Below are positions 23,701-35,383 of a DNA stretch of 64,000 nt, in pieces. A model generated the notes under the pieces. That model worked only from the letters and a program-made list of their open reading frames with translations. It had not been told where the DNA came from and did not search any database. Position numbers and translations under genes: made by a program. Source of the stretch: Mugil cephalus (lineage: Eukaryota; Chordata; Actinopteri; Mugiliformes; Mugilidae); NCBI RefSeq assembly GCF_022458985.1, contig NC_061789.1, positions 6,676,357-6,740,356 on the forward strand, in the 5' to 3' direction. Positions within the stretch are counted from its first letter, which is position 1. Each line of letters starts with the position of its first letter.

Positions 23701-26700
23701 AAAACCACATGAGACAAAATAAAAAAAAAAAAAAAAAATTCAACTCCGACGTACAAATCCAAATTGAAATTTACCACGGCATTTATGTAAGGCCTTCCTG
23801 TCTCCATCCACTGACTCAACAACTTAATGAAACCTTATTTTTCAGTCATTCTCCCAAAGCCCACCATCTCCATGAATCCTGTTGGTAAAGTTACCTGGGG
23901 TCAGGACATAAGCATCACTTGTTCAGTCTCAACTCAGCATCTAGGAGGAACATTCATCCTGCAGAAGACCACAGGCTCATTCAGAACGACCAAAACATCT
24001 AGTGCCAACTCTGCTACCTTCAGTATCCCTAATGTCAACTTTAATAATGAGGGATCATACCAGTGTCAATATCAGAAAAGAGTTTCAGATCGAGACTTCA
24101 GCTCCCCACAGAGTGATTCTGTCACACTCTCAGTTACTGGTAAGGAGAAATATGTACTTTCTAATCTTGACTTCTCTTTAACTTCTGTGGGATTGTGAAA
24201 CAACTGGAAGAAGCTAACATGCAACAATACACTGAAGCGAAAAGGCAAATTTATCTATGACTTTTTGTTGTGTTATTTTATTCAGTGGTCCTCCCAAAGC
24301 CCACCATCTCCATGAATCCTGTTGGTAAATTTACCTGGGGTCAGGACCTCAGCATCACATGTTCAATCTCAACTCAGCATTTAGGAGGAACATTCATCCT
24401 GCAGAAAACCACAGGCTCATTCAGAACGACCAAAACATCTAGTGCCAACTCTGCTACCTTCAGTATCCCTAATGTCAACTTTAATAATGAGGGATCGTAC
24501 CAGTGTCAATATCAGAAAAGAGTTTCAGATCGAGACTTCAGCTCCCCACAGAGTGATTCTGTCACACTCTCAGTTACTGGTAAGGAGAAATATGTACTTT
24601 CTAATCTTGACTTCTCTTTAACTTCTGTGGGATTGTGAAACAACTGGAAGAAGCTAACATGCAACAATACACTGAAGCGAAAAGGCAAATTTATCTATGA
24701 CTTTTTGTTGTGTTGTTTTATTCAGTGGTCCTCCCAAAGCCCACCATCTCCATGAATCCTGTTGGTAAATTTACCTGGGGTCAGGACCTCAGCATCACTT
24801 GTTCAATCTCAACTCAGCATCTAGGAGGAACATTCACTCTGCAGAAGACCACAGGCTCATACAGAAAATCTAAGACATCTAGTGCCAACTCTGCTACCTT
24901 CAGCATCCCTAATGTCAACTTTAATAATGAGGGATCGTACCAGTGTCAATATCAGACCAGAGTTTCAGATCGAGATTTCAGCTCCCCACAGAGTGACTCT
25001 GTCACACTCTCCGTTATTGGTAAGGAGAAATATGGAGTTTCAAATCTTGACCTCTCTTCAACTTCTATGGGAATGTGAAACAATTGGAAGAAGCTAACAT
25101 ACATAAATACACTTTAGCCAAATGGCAAATTTATTCACGACTTTATGTTGTGTTGTTCTATTCAGTGGTCCTCCCAAAACCCATCCTCTCCATTAATCCT
25201 GTTGGTAAAGTTACCTGGGGTCAGGACATCAGCATCACTTGTCAAATCTCAACTCAGCATTTAGGAGGAACATTCATCCTGCAAAAAACCACAGGCTCAT
25301 ACAGACAGACCAGGACATCTAGTACCAACTCTGCTACCATCAGTATCTCTAATGTCAACTTTGACAATGAGGGATTGTACCAGTGTCAATATCTGACAAG
25401 AGTTTCAGGTCGAGATTTCAGCTCCCCACAGAGTGAGTCCGTCACACTCTCAGTTATTGGTAAGGAGAAATATACAGTTTCTAATCTTGACTTCTCTTTA
25501 ACCTCCATGGGATTGTGAAACAATTGGAAGAAGCTAACATACATTAATACACTTTAGCCAAAAGGCAAATTAATCCATGACTTTATGTTGTGTTGTTTTA
25601 TTCAGTGGTCCTCCCAAAACCCATCATCTCCATGAGTCCTGTTGGTAAAGTTACCTGGGGTCAGGACCTCAGCATCACTTGTTCAGTCTCAACTAGGCAT
25701 TTAGGAGGAACATTTATCCTGCAGAAAACCACAGGCTCATTCAGAAGGACCCAAACATCTAGTGCCAACTCTGCTACCTTCAGTATCTCTAATGTCAACT
25801 TTAATAATGAGGGTTCGTACCAGTGTCAATATCAGACCAGAGTTTCAGGTCGAGACTTCAGCTCCCCACAGAGTGACTCTGTCACACTCTCAGTTATTGG
25901 TAAGGAGAAATATGGAGTTTCTAATCTTGACTTATCTTCCACTTCTATGGGATTGTGAAACAATTGAAAGAAGCTAACATGCATGAATACACTTTATCCA
26001 AATTCAAATTTATCTATGACTTTATGTTGTGTTGTTTTATTTAGTGGTCCTCCCAAAACCCATCATCTCCATGAATCCTGTTGGTAAAGTTACCTGGGGT
26101 CAGGACCTCAGCATCACTTGTTCAGTATCAACTCAGCATTTAGGAGGAACATTCATCCTGCAGAAAACCACAGGCTCATTCAGAATGGCCCAAACATCTA
26201 ATGCCAATTCTGCTACCTTCAGTATCCCTACTGTCAACTTTAATAACGAGGGATTGTACCAGTGTCAATATCAGACCAGAGTTTCAGGTCGAGACTTCAG
26301 CTCCCCACAGAGCGACTTTGTCACACTCTCAGTTATTGGTAAGGAGAAATATGGAGTTTTTAATCTTGACTTCTCTTTAACTTCTATGGAACTGTTGAAC
26401 AACTGAAAGACGCTTACACACTTAAACCAAAAGGCAAGTTTATCTATGACTTTATTTTGTGTTGTTCTATCAGTCATTCTCCCAAAGCCTGAAATCTCCA
26501 TGAATCCTGGTCGTGAGGTTATGTGGTGTCAGGACCATAATACTTGTTCAGTCTTAATTCAACATTTAGGAGGAACATGCACTCTGCTTATCTTGGGCTC
26601 CTTAAGAAAAATCCAAACATCTAGTACATACTCTGCTCCCTTCAGTAGCCCCAATGTTAACTTTCATAATGAAGGATCGTACCAGTGTCAATATCAGACC

Positions 26701-29700
26701 AGAGTTTCAGGTCGAGATTTCAGCTCCCCACAGAGTGACTCTATCACACTCTCAGTTACATGTACGTAAGAAATACAATTGCCTTTCTTTTTAATTGAGT
26801 TAAAAAGTTGTTGCATCATCTGAAATTTAAATGACGATTTATACCTCTACTCAAAGGATTCTACACTGAACTTGTGTTGTTTGATTCAGTGGTCCTCCCA
26901 AAACCCACCATCTCCATGAATCCTGTTGGTAAAGTTACCTGGGGTCAGGACATAAGCATCACTTGTTCAGTCTCAACTCAGCATCTAGGAGGAACATTCA
27001 TCCTGCAGAAGACCACAGGCTCATTCAGAACGACCAAAACATCTAGTGCCAACTCTGCTACCTTCAGTATCCCTAATGTCAACTTTAATAATGAGGGATT
27101 GTACCAGTGTCAATATCAGACCAGAGTTTCAGGTCGAGACTTCAGCTCCCCACAGAGTGACTCTGTCACACTCTCAGTTATTGGTAAGGAGAAATATGGA
27201 GTTTCAAATCTTGACCTCTCTTCAACTTCTATGGGAATGTGAAACAATTGGAAGAAGCTAACATACATAAATACACTTTAGCCAAAAGGCAAATTTATTC
27301 ACGACTTTTTGTTGTGTTGTTCTACTCAGTGGTCCTCCCAAAACCCATCCTCTTCATTAATCCTGTTGGTAAAGTTACCTGGGGTCAGGACATCAGCATC
27401 ACTTGTCAAATCTCAACTCAGCATTTAGGAGGAACATTCATCCTGCAAAAAACCACAGGCTCATACAGACAGACCAGGACATCTAGTGCCAACTCTGCTA
27501 CCTTCAGTATCTCTAATGTCAACTTTGACAATGAGGGATTGTACCAGTGTCAATATCTGACAAGAGTTTCAGGTCGAGATTTCAGCTCCCCACAGAGTGA
27601 GTCCGTCACACTCTCAGTTATTGGTAAGGAGAAATATACAGTTTCTAATCTTGACTTCTCTTTAACCTCTATGGGATTGTGAAACATTTGGAAGAAGCTA
27701 ACATGCATTAATACACTTTAGCCAAAAGGCAAATTAATCCATGACTTTATGTTGTGTTGTTTTATTCAGTGGTCCTCCCAAAACCCATCATCTCCATGAG
27801 TCCTGTTGGTAAAGTTACCTGGGGTCAGGCCATCAGCATCACTTGTTCAATCTCAACTCAGCATCTAGGAGGAACATTCATCCTGCAGAAAACCACAGGC
27901 TCATTCAGAATGGCCCAAACATCTAATGCCAACTCTGCTACCTTGAGTATCCCTACTGTCAACTTTAATAACGAGGGATTGTACCAGTGTCAATATCAGA
28001 CCAGAGTTTCAGGTCGAGACTTCAGCTCCCCACAGAGCGACTTTGTCACACTCTCAGTTATTGGTAAGGAGAAATATGGAGTTTTTAATCTTGACTTCTC
28101 TTTAACTTCTATGGAACTGTTGAACAACTGAAAGACGCTTACACACTTAAACCAAAAGGCAAGTTTATCTATGACTTTATTTTGTGTTGTTCTATCAGTC
28201 ATTCTCCCAAAGCCTGAAATCACCATGAATCCTGGTCGTGAGGTTATGTGGTGTCAGGACCATAATACTTGTTCAGTCTTAATTCAACACTTAGGAGGAA
28301 CATGCACTCTGCTTATCTTGGGCTCCTTAAGAAAAATCCAAACATCTAGTACATACTCTGCTCCCTTCAGTAGCCCCAATGTTACAGTAACTCTCATGAT
28401 GAAGGATCGTACCAGTGTCAATATCAGACCAGAGTTTCAGATCGAGATTTCAGCTCCCCACAGAGTGACTCTATCACACTCTCAGTTACATGTACGTAAG
28501 AAATACAATTGCCTTTCTTTTTAATTGAGTTAAATAGTTGTTTCATCATCTGAAATTTAAATGACGATTTATACCTTAGTATAGTAGTAGATAGTACCTT
28601 CTCAGTTACTGTTTTTTTTTCCAACTTAACTGATTCATCTTAATCCAGTTTTTCTTTCCTCCCAGTGCCACTGCAGCCACCCAGCATCTACCTGATGTCT
28701 GCTAACCAAGAGCCGGTCCAGGGTCTTGAGAGTGCAGAGGTCACCAGGGGTCACAGCTTTACCTTAACCTGCTCCATTTCCTCCCACTATCCTGGAGGGT
28801 TTTTCTCTCTTATCCTCTCTGGCTCCAACATCACCAGGACCCAGCCAGTGATCAACAACTCAGCCTCCTTTAGTTTCCCTGAAGCTGAGTATGAGCACCA
28901 GGGTGACTACAGCTGTGTTTACGAAGTCACACTGTCCTCCAGGAAATTCACTTCCAACATGACGGCGATGGTGAACATCACCATTAAAAGTAAGAAGACT
29001 AAATTTAAGACTAAGATTACACGATATCTTTGCGACTATTTGGACGGCAGTAATATCTTGTCATCTGTACACATTCAATTCTACACATGCTTTTATGATA
29101 CATAATTTATCTGTACCCAACATCTTGATCAATCCCTGTTAATTAATATCTGCATGACCCAAAACTAACTTCCTGCTTTGATCAAATACTAAATCAAATA
29201 CAATTTGACTGTTCTGAACTTTTGACAATCAGACCATTTTTCTCTTAGTGCAGTTAATGATGCTGATCTCCTCACTCACTGCACCTCCGTTGCTGCTCCT
29301 GCTGCTCCTGATGGCCTGTCTGTTCCACAAGAGAAGACGTCAAGCCCTGACGCTAGAAAACCCCGACCAAACCGAAAGTTAGTGCTAATCAGGATGATTG
29401 TACATTACAAGAAATGATAAACTTCTTTTCACATAGGTACTTGACTTTCTGATGCTTTCCTTGCAGTGACTTGCCACAACAATGGCACCGTCAATAACGT
29501 TGAGGAGGACTATGAAAAGGTGGACACTGATATGAGATATGAGCAAGGAAACGTGTGTGATGATGATTATGATCATGGGAAGAGTGAAGATAGCGACGAC
29601 AAAGAACCTGATGACAAAGAACCCGATTACAAAGAGCCCGATGACAAAGAACCCAATGACAAAGGGGGCAATTACTATGTTGGCACATGTCCTGAGGACA

Positions 29701-29837
29701 TTTATTCTGCTATAGATGATGAAATGGAGGAAGAGGCAGCTGTTGACGATAGCATCTATATGAATTTTGAGCAACCGCCCTGTGATGACAATCTGGATAT
29801 TTATGGAGAGCAGGAAGACATTTATCAAAACATTTAG
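17755..29837 (+). CDS. SRCR-Ig transmembrane receptor, gene C (multi-exon)
   Basis: Largest copy. Exons: 17755-17785, 18508-18543 (leader); 19200-19514, 20970-21284, 22879-23193 (SRCR); 23846-24139, 24286-24579, 24726-25019, 25166-25459, 25606-25899, 26045-26338, 26474-26761, 26890-27183, 27330-27623, 27770-28063 (Ig); 28666-28989 (membrane-proximal Ig); 29249-29377 (transmembrane); 29467-29837 (tail, stop TAG). All junctions are phase 1. The Ig exon at 28199-28491 carries a net +5 nt change and is omitted; the model is then about 1,589 residues with 3 SRCR and 11 Ig-like domains. AATAAA lies at 30433. Same family and topology as gene A, with a longer ectodomain. The exact number of Ig exons used in mRNA cannot be told from sequence, because any subset keeps frame. 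Confidence 0.8.
19200..19514 (+). CDS. SRCR domain exon 1 of gene C
   Basis: 315-nt phase 1-1 exon with all eight cysteines. It shares with the next SRCR exon (20970) the variants CDDGWD, SAPQSA, VSCSG and VTCAG, so these two are the closest pair in the array. Confidence 0.92.
20970..21284 (+). CDS. SRCR domain exon 2 of gene C
   Basis: 315 nt, nearly identical to the exon at 19200 over its body. The first codons (LQFRLAGSG) and the acceptor tctctcag instead match the exon at 22879, so this exon looks like a mosaic of the two neighbours. Confidence 0.92.
22879..23193 (+). CDS. SRCR domain exon 3 of gene C
   Basis: 315 nt, eight cysteines. Its body (SATQSA, VACSGSE, VICDG) matches the last SRCR exon of gene A at 4505. 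It is followed by the same downstream spacer, so it is the positional counterpart of that exon. Confidence 0.92.
23846..28063 (+). repeat. Tandem array of Ig-like exons with about 440-bp period
   Basis: Ten intact Ig exons at starts 23846, 24286, 24726, 25166, 25606, 26045, 26474, 26890, 27330 and 27770. Spacings are 440, 440, 440, 440, 439, 429, 416, 440 and 440 bp. Nine exons are 294 nt; the one at 26474 is 288 nt. Exon plus intron is the repeating unit, and introns are as similar as exons. Blocks match pairwise: 25166 with 27330 (both SYRQTRTSS), 26045 with 27770 (both [10 protein letters not shown]), and 26474 with the dead exon 28199. This indicates duplication of a multi-exon block. Confidence 0.88.
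28199..28491 (+). pseudogene. Frameshifted Ig exon of gene C
   Basis: Homologous to the 288-nt Ig exon at 26474, but reads aatgttacagtaactctcat where that exon reads aatgttaactttcataat, a net gain of 5 nt. Length 293 is not a multiple of three, so inclusion would shift the rest of the gene out of frame. Splice sites look intact. Skipping it preserves frame. Confidence 0.82.
28666..28989 (+). CDS. Membrane-proximal Ig exon of gene C
   Basis: 324 nt, phase 1-1. Counterpart of the exon at 7379 in gene A, with only a few changes (for example ARGHSF-type [10 protein letters not shown] against [10 protein letters not shown]). Keeps both core cysteines and the sequons. Confidence 0.85.
29249..29377 (+). 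CDS. Transmembrane exon of gene C
   Basis: 129 nt, phase 1-1, encoding the leucine run [14 protein letters not shown] and then HKRRRQ. The donor is gttagtg instead of gtaagtg in gene A, still a legal GT. Confidence 0.85.
29467..29837 (+). CDS. Cytoplasmic tail exon of gene C with DKEP repeats
   Basis: About 123 residues. Same tyrosine layout as gene A ([31 protein letters not shown]), with an insertion of imperfect five-residue repeats [20 protein letters not shown] and NDK encoded by a 15-nt tandem repeat at about 29,597-29,666. The two pYxN motifs are kept. Confidence 0.8.
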
Positions 29838-31970
29838 ATTTCCACTTGCCAACAACATTACTAGTTTCCATCTATATAGGATACAACCAACATATTCACT
29901 GCATGTTCATGAGTTTGTCAAGGGGCAGATGATGGCAGTTAACCAAATGCAAAGTGTTGAATGTAATGTTGTTGGCATGTGGTCAGTTCTTACATAGAAC
30001 TTGCTCCAGTCACATTGAGTTTTGTTTCTCTGCAGATGATAGCGAACAGTTTTTCGTTCTTTACAGTACTGTTTTTTGTTTTGTTTGCTTGTTTTTTTGT
30101 AGTGTAAATACCGTAACTTAGGTCTGTGTTATTATAGGTTTTAAGTATCTTTTTTTTTAATGAAAATACTGGAAAATGTCAGAGTGTGTGTATTTAAAAC
30201 CACATTGGAGTAATTAGCCAGATGTTATTTACTATATACTCATCCCATCCAGTATTGGACTCAGATTTACCTTAATGCTTTATGTTTTTGCTAGAGATGA
30301 TATTTAGCTTTAGCTTGATGCTACAGCAATTTTTGCACCGTAGATCTTTAGCAGTTATTTGCAGTTTGTCTATCTGTTTATATTGTACTATTTACATTTC
30401 TTGTATGTGGACATTCATGAACTATCTATTCCAATAAAGGTTCAGTGAAAGTAGTCGACTCATTTAAATCCAGTGTTGTAATGATAGTACAGCCAAACCA
30501 CTGAGAGCAGTATAAATATGAGTCACAGGGATATCTGCAAACAGGAGGATGTCATCTGCGTATGAGTCCAACAACGCATCAACCAATCATGCATGTTTGC
30601 TTCACATGCTGTTACTTATACAGTCAATGACCTTTCAAAGCTGTTGCACTTTTAATGCCCCATTCCTGCAAGAGTTTACTTCAGCGGTTTCTCAACAGTG
30701 TGGGAAAGTGGAAGTGACAAGCAAAAATGGATGTGGACAGAACCATAGGAGAAGGAACTTTGATAATTTGGAGTAACAAGATTATTGTGTGACATTTGTG
30801 GTCCGTTTACATGAGAGATCCTGTCATCTACCTTAACTGGTTTTCAGTGTGTTAAACATACTCTATTTTGTTTGAGTCTCTATGTGAGTGTCAAAAATGC
30901 AAATGGTTCACAGAGTATACATATCTTTTCAGGGTGACAGGGTAGGGATAGGGTTAGAGTTAGAGGTAGGGATAGGGTTAGGGTTAGGGTTAGGGCTACA
31001 GGTAATTCCGGTGTAGTGATTTATGTTTTCAAGGTCATTTTACATTAATTAAGCATTTTAATGTTATGTCTTAACACTTACTTTCACATAAGATTTGTAA
31101 TGGTATCTATCTAAGTTGTGCAAAACCGAACAGATCTTAAATCTTTAAAAGTTGTGGCAATAAGTCTGAACCCACATCAAACATCTTTTATACTGTCACA
31201 GAAACCTGAAAATGACCAAGTGTGATGGGTTAGACAGAGTTTGACGAGTTAGAAACATTTCAAAACATATGTGAGCTCATATTTAAGATTCCGCAAGCCT
31301 AAGATTGTTTGACATTCTTAAATTGGGCAATTGCTCCACAATTAAGTCCACTCTGATGAGAAGTGGTTGTCTATTCCTCGGAGACATGCCATGGGTCTGC
31401 AACTTTATGGAGAAGGACTTATATTGCAGCAGGATACCTAGCCCAAGAATACCATGATAGAAATATCTTCATGACTGTGAATTTTTCAGACTTATGAGCC
31501 ATACTGGTGGAATGCTGGGATAAATACAGTAACAAATACCAATGAGTAATTATGTCTCAGTGGTCCACCCCTGGAGCCTGGATCCCACTGTTTTTAATGT
31601 ATTTAATCTATTTAAAGGCATTTAAATCTTTGTAAACTCACTGATATTCATTTGGACAGCCATTTTTACGATTTAGTGTTATTTTAGACCCCTTTTTCCT
31701 TTTATAGTTTTAGCCGCCAAAAAAGTGATTACATTATTTTTCAACTTTTAACTATTACATTTGGTCAGAATGCAACTGTGATAGAATTATTTCCTGTAAT
31801 TTCACATAAAGTGCAATGAACACAGGCGTTCAAAAGCAGTATTATAACTAAACTAAAACAAAAGGGAAAAATCTGGCATTGTCCTTATTTATAGGTCATT
31901 GTGCTATAATGTTACTTGTTCGTGTCATCTGTAAGTTCAGTAATTCAGACTACTGTCTATTGGTTATGGT
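29838..31970. other. 3' UTR of gene C and gene-poor spacer
   Basis: The presumed 3' UTR of gene C runs to just after the AATAAA at 30433. It parallels that of gene A, including taccaaccaaatgc-type shared blocks. After the telomere-like stretch at 30,940-31,006 I see no gene or recognisable element up to the SINE at 31,967. Confidence 0.45.
30940..31006 (+). repeat. Interstitial telomere-like repeat
   Basis: Imperfect TTAGGG-type array (gggatagggttagagttag, then four clean gggtta units). Far from a chromosome end as far as this window shows. Confidence 0.75.
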
Positions 31971-32198
31971 AAATGGGCTTGTTTTTATATAGTGCTTTTC
32001 TACCATTTGGTACATAAAGCACCTTATAGTCACAGACACATCTACCCATTCACTCACACAAGCGCACACATATTCACACACCAGTGCCACGCAATGGGAG
32101 CAAATGGAGGTCTTGCTCAAGGACACTTTAGCATGTGGCACATTCCAGGGATTGAACCGTTAACCATTCTACCTACTGAGCCATAGTCACCCCAATTG
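31967..32198 (-). mobile_element. tRNA-derived SINE-like element
   Basis: Read on the - strand it opens with a tRNA-like head: tggctcagtaggtagaatgg resembles an A box and ggttcaatccc a B box. It continues through gtccttgagcaagacctcc and ends near aaagcactatataaaaac. This arrangement is common in fish short interspersed elements. The open reading frame across it is incidental. Confidence 0.6.
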
Positions 32199-32707
32199 TC
32201 CCCCACAAACACCAAATCATCATCACAGTCATGTTCTGGCCCCTTCTAATCAGACTTTAATGCAAAACCATCAACCAATATTGCATATACATCCATAATT
32301 ATTATAAAGACTAATTAAGGAATACGTATTTTTACACATGCATATCCTGAATTAGATGTGTAACTCAAAAAAAAAATTTTTTACACCTATTTTGAACTTT
32401 ATTCAAATACAAATACAGATACAAATACCAAAACTGGATGGTTTGCACACCCCGAAGTTGTAGTTGATTCTACAAACAGGGTGGGTAACACATTGTGGTA
32501 ACAAACCACACTTACTGTGCCTCCGCACACATATTAGCCTCATCGGACGTAAGTGAGAGTTGTCATTTCTAAGAAAGTGGAAGTCATCAACAAAATTATA
32601 TGTACTGCTAAAAAATGTAGTTTTCACACCCTAAAAAAACAGCAACTAAAGACACTAACTAAAGACTCTTAACCACACTCACAAGGCTGTCCCATGAAGC
32701 TAATGCC

Positions 32708-35383
32708 CTAGGTGCAAAACAAGTTTCCAGCATGCCATGTTTTAGCTGACACAACTATGTAAATGTGCGCTTTTTCAAAGCCATTGAAGTCTGTGGTCAA
32801 ACAAGTCGAATAAGCGCCCATGTTGTCGATTAGAAGCCAGTCCCCCACTTGTAACTCGGGCATCCAGCAGCCATCGGAGACTTTGTCGAAGCTGTTGCAG
32901 GTTGGACCCCAGATAACAGAGCGGTACTTTGGCTCGCTGTCAACCACAGCCTGAGTAGGACACAAACACTCCAATAGAAAATCCAATATTTAGCTCCTAT
33001 TTTTCTCTGCTCAAAAGGTAAAGCATACATTCATAATCCAACTAATAATATCATTATTCAACAATTCCACATTTTCATTAGTTCTTTGTCAGTTCATCAT
33101 TAAAGGTTTATATAAGCTCCACAGCATCGTCGATTAGTTGCGTTCATATGTGCCTGTGAATATTGATATTTACCTTGTGAAGATATGGTTCAACGCTGCT
33201 GTGAGCAGGATCGTTGACGAGGCAATTCAAGGAGCCATACACTCCATCATTAATGTAGTACATCATCACTCTGTCAGGGTGGTTTTCCTCATCATCTGGA
33301 AAACACACAAGTAATGACAGAAGTCACACTCTAAAGACTGCACTTGAAGTAATGCAATGTTTTGCATGAATCTCACTGAGTTTCTGCTTTAGTCATGACA
33401 GTGTACTTTTCTGGATTACATCAACTTAAAATTACACGCTTTTTGATTAATCTACTATTCTTATTCAAGACAAAGTATGTGAAGTAAGTTTCATTAGGTT
33501 TTGTTTTCTTGATTTTTTTCAGAAACACAATTGGAGAAAAAACCGTCCAAGCACTAACTGCAGTGTTCGTCCATGTCGTCAACTCTTTTGGCGATGACAT
33601 TGACTGCCAGTGTGAAGGCTGATTCCATGTAGTACCGGCCTGGTTCTGCTATAATCGTCACCCCGCTGTCAGGTGGAAAAAATTTATCCAGTGATTCATT
33701 AATGACATCTGAAAACTAGGACAGAAAACATACAATTATACCCCAGATATTTCACATCTACTAGCATTAATCAGTATTATTATTTCACTTTAATACAAAC
33801 TGCAGTCTGTAGCAGCCACCATAAAATCAAGAAACTCATAGAACTGCTACGGAAGAAAAGGACCAACTATCCGTATACTATTTTAACCGCATCATAATGT
33901 GCCTTATTTTACCTCCTCAAATTTCACATGAAAGTCCTCTCTTGCAAAGAACCCTCCACCAATATCCAAGAGGCTCATCTGGAAGCCTGCTGAATTCTGA
34001 AAAACACAGAAGTACCGATTTCTAGAAAAGACACCTTACATAAATGATTTAAAGAAGAAACAGTAACAGTTACAAAAACAATTCACTGATTATAACACAT
34101 GTCATAGTATCTCGTTAAAATGTAGCACCGCGATATCTGACAATCAGTCAACCGAGCCATTAAATACCTCATTCATTTAGTTGACACTGTAACCGGGGTA
34201 TCACTACCGACTCTGTGACAATGACTCACCGCTACATCGAAGACATTTCGGGCATCTGCTATAGCTCGCTTGAAGGCCAAACTTCCAGTGCACCCGCTGC
34301 CTACATGGAAGCTGACTCCAATCACCTCCAACTCCAGCTTTCTAGCATGTTCCAGCAGCCCACCAACGGAAACCAGTCTGGCTCCAAACTTTGAGCTGAG
34401 TCTTACCAGTGACTCGGAGTCATCCACTGCAATGCGTAGCACCAGTCTGAGAAGTTATTCAAAATAGTATTAATCAGGACTCTAAAGAGGAGCTGCAATA
34501 CATAGAAAATGGAAGCAAAAACATACTTGGCTTGGGCGTGATGACGAGAGATTTTTACAAGTTCATCTTTGCTGTCAAACGTCATTAAATCAACTCCATG
34601 AGTGCAGGCGTAGCGGATGTGGGACAGTGGTTTAGCTGGATGTGCATAAATGATCCTGTTAGGTGTCACTCCATGGGACAGAACCAGCTCAATCTCAGCC
34701 TTGGTTGGACAAAATGTGTTTTGAATGAGTCACTGAGAGTGAAAACATCCAGCCAATCTTATTTTGTCTCCATCTGTACCTTGCTGGCACAGTCAAAACC
34801 TGTGTCTAGAGCACTCAGCATCCTGATAACTGCTGGTGTGTTGTTGCACTTTACTGCATAGAAAGGCTTGACCCGAGGTAAGTTGGAAATCCAGCGGAGG
34901 TGCCTCTCTACAATACTGTCAAGGTTTGCCACGTAGAACAGCTCTTCATTGCTCTGAATGGATACAATACAAGGGACATTTTATTTAGAAAAAAAAATCA
35001 AAAAACTAAAATCGATACTTAAGTGATGTCTCTGATACTCACTGCTGAGCCAAGCTCTTCTATTTTACTGTCTATGAAATCTCTGACGGTCTTTCCATCG
35101 TCTAGAATTTCAATGTCATCAGAGGACAAAACATGCATGACTGATCCATTTGGAGTTAGTTGGGCTGCACGGGATAGTAAGTACACACAGGTTCAGGTTA
35201 ACACAACAGGTGATAATTCTTGTTGTGTGATTGTAATGTAAAAATGAAACACACTATAAATCATCTTTACCTTTTTGTATCAGCCATTTGTTTAAAATTT
35301 AACCATGAACACATCAACAAATATCCGAAATTATTAATCATTTGTTTTGTCTTACCGTGGTTTGTTGTGTTGTTGTCATCCAT
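32708..35383 (-). CDS. odc1-like: Ornithine decarboxylase-like gene, ODC-A (9 coding exons)
   Basis: PLP-dependent fold-type III decarboxylase related to eukaryotic ODC, which makes putrescine from ornithine in the cytosol. Exons in transcription order: 35383-35356, 35164-35043, 34953-34780, 34699-34527, 34446-34230, 33996-33913, 33715-33559, 33295-33174, 32950-32708; 439 residues. The start ATG (MDDNNTTNH) joins in frame. Visible active-site elements are FYAVKC (PLP lysine), [40 protein letters not shown] and NMGAY. The residue after the catalytic Cys is Asn (WGPTCN), where ODC has Asp. The protein ends ...[12 protein letters not shown], lacking the C-terminal PEST/degron region of about 47 residues found after this point in human ODC. 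It lies divergently to the transporter gene. An altered substrate is possible. Confidence 0.88.

Noticed and set aside
23846..28491. Regular direct repeats suggesting a CRISPR-like or satellite array
   Set aside because: The repeats are Ig exons with introns, with GT-AG signals and eukaryotic context.
32830..32986. The SLC18 carrier as SLC18B1 (vesicular polyamine transporter) because of the ODC neighbours
   Set aside because: Its long glycosylated luminal loop and TM1, TM2, TM10 and TM11 signatures are those of SLC18A-type monoamine carriers. A polyamine role remains only a hypothesis.
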